From an uncultured Erythrobacter sp. (GTDB taxonomy: Bacteria > Pseudomonadota > Alphaproteobacteria > Sphingomonadales > Sphingomonadaceae), in contig NZ_OY284433.1 of the NCBI RefSeq assembly GCF_958304185.1, positions 186,001 through 250,000 of the forward strand: a stretch of 64,000 nt of DNA, in the 5' to 3' direction. Position numbers and translations under genes: made by a program. Shown in pieces: positions 47,045 to 54,116 of the stretch. The notes under the pieces are model-generated. The model saw only the letters and a list, made by a program, of their open reading frames with translations, was not told the DNA's origin and did no database searches. Position 1 is the stretch's first letter, and the number at the start of each line of letters is the position of its first letter.

Positions 47045-47135
47045 CGCACGCCTTCGGCGTGCGGTGTCCTCGCTCATGCGACCTGAAGGTCGCGTCGGTG
47101 CGGGCGCCTAGTCAGGCTTGCGGCCCTGTGGGCCG
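47045..47135. repeat. Three consecutive perfect hairpins before tRNA-Arg
   Basis: CGCACGCC-TTC-GGCGTGCG (47045-47063), GCGACCT-GA-AGGTCGC (47078-47093) and CGGCCC-TGT-GGGCCG (47121-47135) follow each other in the 144-bp gap between the DUF1178 gene and the tRNA. No U run follows any of them. They look like repeat-family palindromes rather than a terminator, though the first could act on the DUF1178 transcript. Confidence 0.5.
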
Positions 47136-47175
47136 ATATTGCGCCATGCAGTGGTGATGCTATGAAGCGCCTCGG

Positions 47176-47252
47176 GACCCCGTAGCTCAGCCGGATAGAG
47201 CATCAGATTCCTAATCTGGGGGCCGCGCGTTCGAATCGCGCCGGGGTCACCA
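47176..47252 (+). tRNA. tRNA-Arg (anticodon CCT)
   Basis: The acceptor stem GACCCCG (47176-47182) pairs with CGGGGTC (47242-47248), followed by A and an encoded CCA (47249-47252). D arm (GTAGCTCAG), anticodon loop TTCCTAA giving CCT, and T loop GTTCGAATC are all normal. It reads AGG arginine codons. Its 3' end abuts the stop of the MFS gene on the other strand. Confidence 0.95.
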
Positions 47253-48452
47253 CTATGCTTGCAGCCGCTGCCAGCGCCGCTCGGCATAGAGGGCGAGCCC
47301 CAGCACCCCGCTCGACATGGCGAGCATCAGCGCACAGGTGCCGCCCCAGCCACCAAAATCATACACCGCCGTGCCCAGCGCGCTGCCGATTGCGCCTCCG
47401 ACAAACATCGTCACGATATAGGACGTGGTCAGCCGGGTGCGGATTTCCGGGGCGAGGGTGAACAGGGTCATTCGCCCGGTCACATCAATGGTGGGCCCAA
47501 CCATGTTGACCACCAGAAGCGGCACCAGCACGCCCCAGATGCTGAAGCCGAGCGGATAGAACAGCGCGATGCCGAAAATCTGCACGGCCGCAGCCGTCAG
47601 CCGGGCCTTGCGCGGGCCGACTTTGTCCGCCCAGCGCCCCAGCCGCGGCGTGCTGAAGACGCTGATCGCCGCAACGCCCGCGAGATAGCCGACATCATCC
47701 GTGCCGTAGCCCATCGCCGGGCTGGTGAGATGCAGCGCCAGCGCCAGCCAACTGGCGGTGAAGATCGCAAAGTTCAGGCCCTGAATCGCGGCTGAAATCC
47801 GCATATCGGGGTGCTTGGCCGCCAGTGTGAAGACCGAAGCGATCAGCGCGCCGTAGCGGGCCTGCGATTGCTTGGGCGCGGCCGGCTCGCTGCGCATGGC
47901 GATAGGCAGGAAGGCCGTCACCGCCGCCATCAATCCGAACGCACCGACATAGACCGTGTGCCAGTCGGCGTGCTCGGCAATGATCCCGGCGCCGACCCGC
48001 GCAACCAGAATGCCGAAGATCACCGCCGCGGTCAGCTGCGCCGTCACTTGCCCCAGCCGCTCGGGCGCGACGCGTTTTGAGGCAAAGGCGGGGATCAGAT
48101 AGGGCGCGATGGTGACAAAGCCGAGCAGGGTAGAAGCTGTGGTGAACAGCACCAAATCCTGCGCCAGCACCATGCCGCCAAGGCACACAGTCTGCGCGGC
48201 GACGAAGACCATGCACAGCCGCCGGTTCGAATAGAAATCGCCCAGCGGCAGCAGCAGCAGAATGCCCAGCGCCAGCGCCAACTGGTTGAGCGCCGGGACC
48301 AGCCCGATCTCCGCCTCGCCGACACCGAAGGCCCGAGCAACCTCGCCGATGATCGGGTGGATGTAATAGGCGTTGGCGGTCACCACCGCGATGGTGAGCG
48401 CCAGCGCCCGCTCTTGCGTGCGGGTGAGATAGGCAGGGGAGGGGGATGACAT
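47253..48452 (-). CDS. Major facilitator superfamily transporter
   Basis: This 399-aa protein has about 12 transmembrane helices in two halves and the loop 2-3 region (GDFYSNRRLCMVF) where the A-motif lies. It resembles drug/sugar-type exporters of the DHA1 class (for example YnfM-like), but no substrate can be named. The stop at 47253 touches the tRNA-Arg 3' end, and it is divergent from the acyl-CoA dehydrogenase gene across 157 bp. Confidence 0.88.
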   Translation of the reverse strand: MSSPSPAYLTRTQERALALTIAVVTANAYYIHPIIGEVARAFGVGEAEIGLVPALNQLALALGILLLLPLGDFYSNRRLCMVFVAAQTVCLGGMVLAQDLVLFTTASTLLGFVTIAPYLIPAFASKRVAPERLGQVTAQLTAAVIFGILVARVGAGIIAEHADWHTVYVGAFGLMAAVTAFLPIAMRSEPAAPKQSQARYGALIASVFTLAAKHPDMRISAAIQGLNFAIFTASWLALALHLTSPAMGYGTDDVGYLAGVAAISVFSTPRLGRWADKVGPRKARLTAAAVQIFGIALFYPLGFSIWGVLVPLLVVNMVGPTIDVTGRMTLFTLAPEIRTRLTTSYIVTMFVGGAIGSALGTAVYDFGGWGGTCALMLAMSSGVLGLALYAERRWQRLQA

Positions 48453-48609
48453 GATTGGCGGCTTGGTCTCTGCTTTGCCGCGCGCCCTATCGGATCGCAG
48501 CCTCTCTGTCAGCGCGCAAGTTTCTTAGGGGCTGGCATGTTGGGCAGGTGGACAAGCGCAAGGCCAGCGGGCTAGCAGCCGGAGCGCATTCGAGGAGAGA
48601 TCGCCAGCC

Positions 48610-49773
48610 ATGCCCAGCCACGAACCCGAGGAAATCGCCGAAATCCGGCGCGCTGTGCGCAGCCTGTGCGATGGCTTTCCGGGAGACTATTGGCGCGCCA
48701 AGGATGCGGTGCGGGAATACCCGGCGGAATTCGTTGATGCGCTGACCAAGGCGGGCTTTCTCGCCGCGCTGATCCCGGTCGAACACGGCGGCAGCGGCCT
48801 CAGCTTGGAGGCGGCCTGCGTGATCATGGAGGAGATTCAGGCGTCAGGGTGCAACGGCTCCAGCGCCCATGCGCAAATGTACATCATGAACACGCTGCTG
48901 CGCTACGGCTCCGAGGCGCAGAAGGCCGCCTATCTCCCCCGCATCGCCAGCGGTGAATTGCGGTTGCAGGCGTTTGGCGTCAGCGAGCCAACCAGCGGCA
49001 CCGATACGCTCAGTCTGAAGACCCGCGCAGTCCGAGACGGGGACGAATACATTATCACCGGCCAGAAGATCTGGACTAGCCGCGCCGAACACTCCGACCT
49101 GATGCTGCTGCTCGCCCGCACCACCCCGCGCGAGGAGGTGGCGAGCAAGACTGAGGGGCTTTCGATCTTCCTCGTCGACATGCAGGCCGCGCTGGCGGGC
49201 GGCATGACGGTCAAGCCGATCCGCACGATGATGAACCACTCGTCCTGCGAAGTGTTCTTTGACGACCTGCGCATCCCGGCATCGGCGCTGGTGGGTGAGG
49301 AGGGGAAGGGCTTCCGCTACATCCTGTCGGGGATGAACGCCGAACGCATTCTGATCGCCGCCGAGTGCATCGGCGATGCCAAGTGGTTCATCGAGAAGGC
49401 CACCGGCTATGCAAAAGACCGCTCAGTCTTCGCCCGGCCCATCGGCCAGAACCAGGGCGTGCAGTTCCCGATCGCGCGCTGCTACGCGCAGATGCGCGCC
49501 GCTGAGCTGATGGTGTACCACGCCGCGCGGGTTTACGACGAGGGCGGCAATCCGGGCGAGGAGGCCAACATGGCCAAGCTGCTCGCGTCCGAAGCCAGCT
49601 GGGCCGCAGCCGATATGTGCGTGCAGACCTTTGGCGGCTTCGGGTTCGCGGAAGAATATGATGTCGAGCGCAAGTTCCGCGAGGCGCGACTCTATACCGT
49701 GGCGCCGATCTCGACCAACCTCATCCTCTCCTACCTCGCCGAACACGTGCTGGGGTTGCCGCGAAGCTACTGA
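48610..49773 (+). CDS. Acyl-CoA dehydrogenase family protein
   Basis: This 387-aa flavoprotein has the FAD segments FGVSEPTSGTDTLSLKT and ITGQKIWTSRAEHSDLM, RILIAAECIGDAKWF, and QTFGGFGFAEEYDVERKFRE (landmarks GGFGFAEEYDVERKFREARL). The usual catalytic Glu near the C-terminus (in an IYEG turn) is absent: the corresponding stretch reads LYTVAPIS. Glu245 (MNAERILIA) occupies the alternative position used by isovaleryl- and long-chain-type enzymes. It probably oxidises an acyl-CoA, but the substrate is not predictable. Confidence 0.9.
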   Translation: MPSHEPEEIAEIRRAVRSLCDGFPGDYWRAKDAVREYPAEFVDALTKAGFLAALIPVEHGGSGLSLEAACVIMEEIQASGCNGSSAHAQMYIMNTLLRYGSEAQKAAYLPRIASGELRLQAFGVSEPTSGTDTLSLKTRAVRDGDEYIITGQKIWTSRAEHSDLMLLLARTTPREEVASKTEGLSIFLVDMQAALAGGMTVKPIRTMMNHSSCEVFFDDLRIPASALVGEEGKGFRYILSGMNAERILIAAECIGDAKWFIEKATGYAKDRSVFARPIGQNQGVQFPIARCYAQMRAAELMVYHAARVYDEGGNPGEEANMAKLLASEASWAAADMCVQTFGGFGFAEEYDVERKFREARLYTVAPISTNLILSYLAEHVLGLPRSY

Positions 49774-49800
49774 AACCTGCAATCCCCAACGAATTTCACG

Positions 49801-49828
49801 CATTGTGTCCCATTGTGTCGCATTGTTC
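49801..49828 (+). repeat. Three tandem ~10-bp repeats upstream of the ftsB-like gene
   Basis: CATTGTGTC occurs at 49801 and 49811, with a third, shorter copy CATTGTTCT at 49821, so the period is 10 bp (about one helical turn). The array starts about 27 bp after the acyl-CoA dehydrogenase stop and ends about 60 bp before the ftsB-like start. It could be a multimeric operator or simple tandem slippage. Confidence 0.5.
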
Positions 49829-49889
49829 TTGCAGAGGGCGAGCAGATATGATTCTGTTCAATTTAACGGACGAGGGATCATTCGCGGCA

Positions 49890-50189
49890 ATGCGCAAACC
49901 AGGATCAGAAAACAGGCTGAAGCGGTTTGGCGCCTTGGGTGCCTTGCTGCTGCTGACGGGCGTGGCTGTTGCCGGTCCGACAGGCCTGCTCGCCTGGAGC
50001 GAAAATGCCGCCGCGCTTGAAGTGCGCGAGAGTGAAATCGCCAAACTCACGGCCAAGCGCGATGCACTGCGCAACCGCGTCATGCTCCTTGATCCCGAGG
50101 CCGCTGATCCCGATCTGGCCAGTGAGCTGGTGCGCGATCAGCTTGGCGTGATGCGCGAAGATGAGGTGGTGATCACGCTCGAAGACTGA
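49890..50189 (+). CDS. ftsB: FtsB/DivIC-family septum formation initiator
   Basis: This 99-aa protein starts MRKPGSENRLKRFG, with one transmembrane helix (about 15-33) and then a short coiled coil (LEVRESEIAKLTAKRDALRNRV) and an acidic C-terminus (LRDE-like MREDEVVITLED). This is the layout of FtsB/DivIC, which recruits the late divisome with FtsL and FtsQ. ATG 49890 is preferred by family length; an in-frame ATG at 49848 has a better ribosome-binding site (AGAGGG) and would add 14 residues. It stands before pdhA as in many alphaproteobacteria. Confidence 0.85.
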   Translation: MRKPGSENRLKRFGALGALLLLTGVAVAGPTGLLAWSENAAALEVRESEIAKLTAKRDALRNRVMLLDPEAADPDLASELVRDQLGVMREDEVVITLED

Positions 50190-50254
50190 CTTCGGGTAGC
50201 CGGCTTGGCTCACCTGATTTCGTATGCGTGAGCAATTACCGTTACGGCTTGGCG

Positions 50255-50284
50255 TTGCGCGGGCCTTATCTCCCTGCCTATAGA
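50255..50284 (+). promoter_or_regulatory. Candidate sigma-70-like promoter for pdhA
   Basis: TTGCGC (50255-50260) and TATAGA (50279-50284) are separated by 18 bp. The start would be near 50292, about 45 bp before the pdhA TTG codon. It is in the 148-bp gap after ftsB. Confidence 0.4.
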
Positions 50285-50337
50285 ACCATGATGCGCTTCT
50301 CCTCCCCATGAGTGCGCCAGAGAGAGGGATACTTGTC

Positions 50338-51405
50338 TTGGCCAAACAGCCTGCAAAGAAGTCCGCAACCGCTGCGGACGACGCCGATTTCATGCTCCAC
50401 TCGTTGCAAGCCGCCTTCGAGGCCAAGAAGCGCTATGACGCTTCGCCGGGAGAGATGCTGGAATTCTACCGCCAGATGCTGCTGATCCGGCGCTTTGAGG
50501 AAAAGGCCGGCCAGCTTTACGGCCTCGGTCTGATCGGCGGCTTTTGCCACCTCTATATCGGGCAGGAAGCTGTCGCGATCGGTTTGCAGAGCGCGCTCGA
50601 TAATGAGCGGGACAGCGTCATCACCGGCTACCGCGATCATGGCCATATGTTGGCCTATGGGATCGATCCCAAGGTGATCATGGCCGAGCTGACGGGCCGC
50701 GAAGCCGGGATTTCCAAGGGCAAGGGCGGGTCGATGCATATGTTCTCGACCGAGCACAAATTCTACGGCGGCCACGGCATCGTCGGCGCGCAGGTGGCGC
50801 TGGGCGGGGGACTTGCGCTGGCCCACCAGTATAACGAGGACGGCGGACTGTGCCTCGCCTATTTTGGCGACGGCGCTGCCAACCAGGGTCAGGTCTATGA
50901 GACCTTCAACATGGCGGCCTTGTGGAACCTCCCCATCGTCTTCGTGGTCGAGGACAATCAATATGCGATGGGCACCGCGAGTTCGCGCTCGTCGGCCGAA
51001 ACCCGGTTCCACCGCCGCGGCACCGCGTTCCGCATTCCGGGGATGGAAGTGAACGGCATGGACGTGCTCGAAGTGCGCGCTGCGGCCGAAGTCGCTTTCG
51101 CCCACGTCCGCGCGGGCAAGGGCCCGGTGCTGATGGAGTGCAACACCTATCGCTATCGCGGACATTCGATGTCCGATCCGGCCAAGTACCGCACCCGTGA
51201 GGAAGTGCAGGAACAGCGTGACCACCACGATCCGATCGAGGGGCTGAAGAAGACCCTGATCGAAGCAGGCAAGACTGAGGACGATTTGAAAGCGATCGAC
51301 AAGGCGATCCGCGCCGAGGTGGCATCCGCTGCCGACTTTGCGGAATCCTCGCCCGAGCCGGGTGCGGCCGAACTCTACACCGACGTTCTGGTGGAGGCCT
51401 ATTGA
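50338..51405 (+). CDS. pdhA: Pyruvate dehydrogenase E1 component, alpha subunit
   Basis: PdhA with PdhB decarboxylates pyruvate using thiamine diphosphate. The product is about 355 aa. Motifs: GFCHLYIGQEAVAIG, YRDHGHMLAYG, the HGIVGAQVALGGGLALA segment, the ThDP/Mg site GDGAANQGQVYETFNMAALWNLP (landmark GDGAANQGQ), and the phosphorylation-loop-like YRYRGHSMSDPAKYRTREE. I choose TTG 50338 because it gives MAKQPAKK, with AGAGGG upstream; TTG/ATG-type starts further up to 50308 are possible. Confidence 0.94.
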   Translation: MAKQPAKKSATAADDADFMLHSLQAAFEAKKRYDASPGEMLEFYRQMLLIRRFEEKAGQLYGLGLIGGFCHLYIGQEAVAIGLQSALDNERDSVITGYRDHGHMLAYGIDPKVIMAELTGREAGISKGKGGSMHMFSTEHKFYGGHGIVGAQVALGGGLALAHQYNEDGGLCLAYFGDGAANQGQVYETFNMAALWNLPIVFVVEDNQYAMGTASSRSSAETRFHRRGTAFRIPGMEVNGMDVLEVRAAAEVAFAHVRAGKGPVLMECNTYRYRGHSMSDPAKYRTREEVQEQRDHHDPIEGLKKTLIEAGKTEDDLKAIDKAIRAEVASAADFAESSPEPGAAELYTDVLVEAY

Positions 51406-51408
51406 GCC

Positions 51409-52782
51409 ATGGCGATTGAACTGAAGATGCCGGCGCTGTCGCCGACTATGGAGCAGGGCACGCTTGCCAAGTGGCTCAAGCAGGAGGGCGACCGGATCGA
51501 ACCGGGCGATATCCTCGCCGAGATCGAGACCGACAAGGCGACGATGGAATTCGAAGCCATCGATGAAGGCGTGCTGGAGAAGATCCTGATCGCTGCTGGG
51601 ACGGAAGATGTCGCGGTGGGCGCAGTGATCGCGCTGATCGCGGGGGAAGGGGAGGAACCGTCTGCGGCCCCCGCACCCGCTCCCGCCAAGGCGGAAGCGC
51701 CTGCTGCTGCACCTGAGCCCGCTCCCGCTCCGACGCTCAAGGCGCCAGCACCGGCGCGCGCGCCTATGGTTGCCGACCCCGCCATCCCTGCGGGCACCAC
51801 TCTCACCAGCACTACAGTGCGCGAGGCGCTGCGCGATGCCATGGCCGAGGAAATGCGCCGTGACCCGCGCGTCTTCGTGATGGGTGAGGAAGTGGCCCAA
51901 TACCAAGGCGCCTACAAGGTCACTCAGGGCCTGCTGGCGGAGTTCGGCCCCAAGCGCGTGATCGATACGCCGATCACCGAATATGGCTTTGCCGGGATCG
52001 GCACGGGAGCGGCGATGGGGGGCCTGCGCCCGATCGTAGAATTCATGACCTTCAACTTCGCAATGCAGGCGATTGACCACATCATCAATTCGGCGGCGAA
52101 AACCAACTACATGAGCGGCGGCCAGATGCGTTGCCCCATCGTGTTTCGCGGCCCCAACGGCGCGGCCTCTCGCGTCGGCGCGCAGCACTCGCAGAACTAC
52201 GGTCCGTGGTATGCCAGCGTTCCGGGCCTGATCGTGATCGCGCCGTTTGATGCAGCCGATGCCAAGGGCCTGATGAAGGCCGCGATCCGCTGCGAGGACC
52301 CGGTGGTCTTCCTCGAAAACGAGCTGGTCTATGGCCGCAGCTTCGATGTGCCGGACATGGATGATTACGTCTTGCCCATCGGCAAGGCGCGGATCATGCG
52401 CGAAGGGAGCGATGTGACCATCGTCACCTATTCGATCGGGGTTGGCATGGCGCTCGAAGCGGCAGCGACGCTGGCGGACGAGGGGATCGATGCCGAAGTG
52501 ATCGACCTGCGCACCCTGCGCCCGCTCGACAAGCAGACCGTGCTGGAAAGCCTCGCCAAGACCAACCGGCTGATCGTGGCCGAAGAAGGCTGGCCGACCT
52601 GCTCAATCGCAAGCGAGATCATTAGCATCTGCATGGAGGAGGGCTTCGACCACCTCGATGCGCCAGTGCTGCGGGTGTGCAACGAAGACGTGCCGCTGCC
52701 CTATGCCGCCAATCTCGAAAAGCTGGCGCTGATCGATCCGGCCCGCATCGCGGCTGCGGCGCGCAAGGTCTGCTACAAGTAA
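51409..52782 (+). CDS. pdhB: Pyruvate dehydrogenase E1 component, beta subunit, with N-terminal lipoyl domain
   Basis: This 457-aa protein has a lipoyl domain at residues 1-80 ([13 protein letters not shown], lipoyl Lys43 in [13 protein letters not shown]), a Pro/Ala linker, and then the E1-beta fold ([36 protein letters not shown]). The lipoyl-domain fusion is typical of alphaproteobacterial PdhB. Four nt separate it from pdhA. No E2 (pdhC) or lpd follows: the next genes are on the other strand. Confidence 0.96.
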   Translation: MAIELKMPALSPTMEQGTLAKWLKQEGDRIEPGDILAEIETDKATMEFEAIDEGVLEKILIAAGTEDVAVGAVIALIAGEGEEPSAAPAPAPAKAEAPAAAPEPAPAPTLKAPAPARAPMVADPAIPAGTTLTSTTVREALRDAMAEEMRRDPRVFVMGEEVAQYQGAYKVTQGLLAEFGPKRVIDTPITEYGFAGIGTGAAMGGLRPIVEFMTFNFAMQAIDHIINSAAKTNYMSGGQMRCPIVFRGPNGAASRVGAQHSQNYGPWYASVPGLIVIAPFDAADAKGLMKAAIRCEDPVVFLENELVYGRSFDVPDMDDYVLPIGKARIMREGSDVTIVTYSIGVGMALEAAATLADEGIDAEVIDLRTLRPLDKQTVLESLAKTNRLIVAEEGWPTCSIASEIISICMEEGFDHLDAPVLRVCNEDVPLPYAANLEKLALIDPARIAAAARKVCYK

Positions 52783-52787
52783 CGGAC

Positions 52788-52803
52788 GGCGGCACACACC
52801 GCC
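52788..52803. terminator. Short hairpin between convergent pdhB and the Tad operon
   Basis: GGCGG-CACACA-CCGCC lies in the 30-bp gap between the two convergent genes. The stem is short and no U run follows, so it is a weak candidate for a bidirectional terminator. Confidence 0.3.
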
Positions 52804-52812
52804 CGGCCTGGG

Positions 52813-53508
52813 TCAGGTCGGGCGGGCTGCTGAAAAGACGTTACAGCGCGCAACCGGGCCACCGGCGTACAGCCGGGTCAGGTCGCGGTTATCGCGGACA
52901 TTGAATGCAGCAGTGTAGACGATGCGGCGGTTCTCAAACACGGTGATTGGCGTGATCGGTTCGTAATCGAACGCCACTTCCACAAACATCACAGCAGTGC
53001 CTTGGGATGCGGTTATGTAGCGACCGGGCACACCCATGCCGGGGAAGCTGGTTCCGGTCGCGCCGTTGCCTTCTACCCCGTAGCTAGAGTTATGCACGGC
53101 CGCCCCGCGGCACCGCTGCCATGCAATCCACTGACCGCCCGATGCATTGCGCTGCAAGCTGGAAATGATGACCCGTGCGTTGTCATAGAAGTCGAGGTTC
53201 TGGCCGAGCTTTTCCGCACCGATCAGCGTTTCGGCGATGTCACGCTCGAACACTTTGCGCGCGGTCAGCACGTCCTGCTCACCCACGCGCGAGGCGTTGT
53301 CGGCGACCTGCATCGCGATCTGGCTAATCTGCATATGGGTGATAACCAGAAAGGCCGTATCGGTACCGAGCATCCCCATGCCGAGCACGAGCGGTGCAGC
53401 AAAGGCGAATTCGATCAACGCAAGGCCGGATGTGTCACCCGAAAGCCGACGGGCGAGGCTGCGCACGCGGCTACGCAGCGGTTTCCTAGTGGTGCTGGTC
53501 ATGGGCAA
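52813..53508 (-). CDS. TadE-like pseudopilin family protein
   Basis: This 231-aa protein has an N-terminal basic segment, then a single transmembrane helix in GLALIEFAFAAPLVLGMGMLGTDTAFLV (the Glu in IEF is the conserved pseudopilin Glu), and an exported C-terminal domain with EPITPITVFENRRIVY. This is the TadE/TadF pattern of minor pseudopilins in tight-adherence systems. It is the last gene of a three-gene operon and overlaps the previous gene by 10 nt. Confidence 0.82.
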   Translation of the reverse strand: MPMTSTTRKPLRSRVRSLARRLSGDTSGLALIEFAFAAPLVLGMGMLGTDTAFLVITHMQISQIAMQVADNASRVGEQDVLTARKVFERDIAETLIGAEKLGQNLDFYDNARVIISSLQRNASGGQWIAWQRCRGAAVHNSSYGVEGNGATGTSFPGMGVPGRYITASQGTAVMFVEVAFDYEPITPITVFENRRIVYTAAFNVRDNRDLTRLYAGGPVARCNVFSAARPT

Positions 53509-54116
53509 TTTCCCGGAGTGGTGACACGGTCATTCTGTTCGTCGAACGGTTGATTGCGCAGCACAGTCGATGCCTCAATCGTGACGTTGTTCGGCATGCC
53601 GGCCATGGAATACATCGGGAACAGGCGCGGGTAGGTTACTGTGGCGGTGTAGAGAACCACATCGCGTGCGCCCCCGATCCCGTCTCTGCCACGGTCCTCA
53701 TCCCAGCTGCCATTCTCGTTGGCATCAATGTAAGGTTCGTTGTTGTTGCAGATGCCGTCATTGTTCTGGTCGGTGAATTCCTCCGGCTCGCTAACGTCGG
53801 CGAATTCAAAGAACGACATCTTCTCAAGCTCGATCGTCGCGCCAGGGGGCATAACCGTTGTGATTTGATTAGTAACACGCTGATCAATATTGACTTGCTG
53901 GCTGTTGGCATTCTCAAGCGTCAGGTCGCGGCCCGCTTTTTGCATCGCGCCGCGCAGAACCGAGCTCGAGTATTGCGTGTGAGCCATGTCGAACAGCCCC
54001 ATGATCATCAGGCACAGGACCGGCGCGACGAAGGCGAACTCGATCAAGGTCGCTCCGCCGCGGTCGGCGTGCAGGCGGCGCAGCAGCGCGCCTATGCGTG
54101 AGAACCGGCCGATCAC
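53499..54116 (-). CDS. TadE-family protein with two calcium-loop-like motifs
   Basis: This 205-aa protein has the TadE signature GGATLIEFAFVAPVLCLMIMG (pseudopilin Glu in LIEF) and a helix up to residue 45. The exported part contains two Asp/Asn-rich loops, DQNNDGICNNNE (116-127) and DANENGSWDED (131-141), that look like EF-hand or dockerin-type calcium sites. This is unusual for the family. It overlaps the VWA gene by 4 nt. Confidence 0.85.
   Translation of the reverse strand: MIGRFSRIGALLRRLHADRGGATLIEFAFVAPVLCLMIMGLFDMAHTQYSSSVLRGAMQKAGRDLTLENANSQQVNIDQRVTNQITTVMPPGATIELEKMSFFEFADVSEPEEFTDQNNDGICNNNEPYIDANENGSWDEDRGRDGIGGARDVVLYTATVTYPRLFPMYSMAGMPNNVTIEASTVLRNQPFDEQNDRVTTPGNCP

Noticed and set aside
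48455-48745. 96-aa open frame upstream of the acyl-CoA dehydrogenase
   Set aside because: Overlaps the true gene in another frame, with biased composition; the 157-bp gap is more likely divergent promoters.
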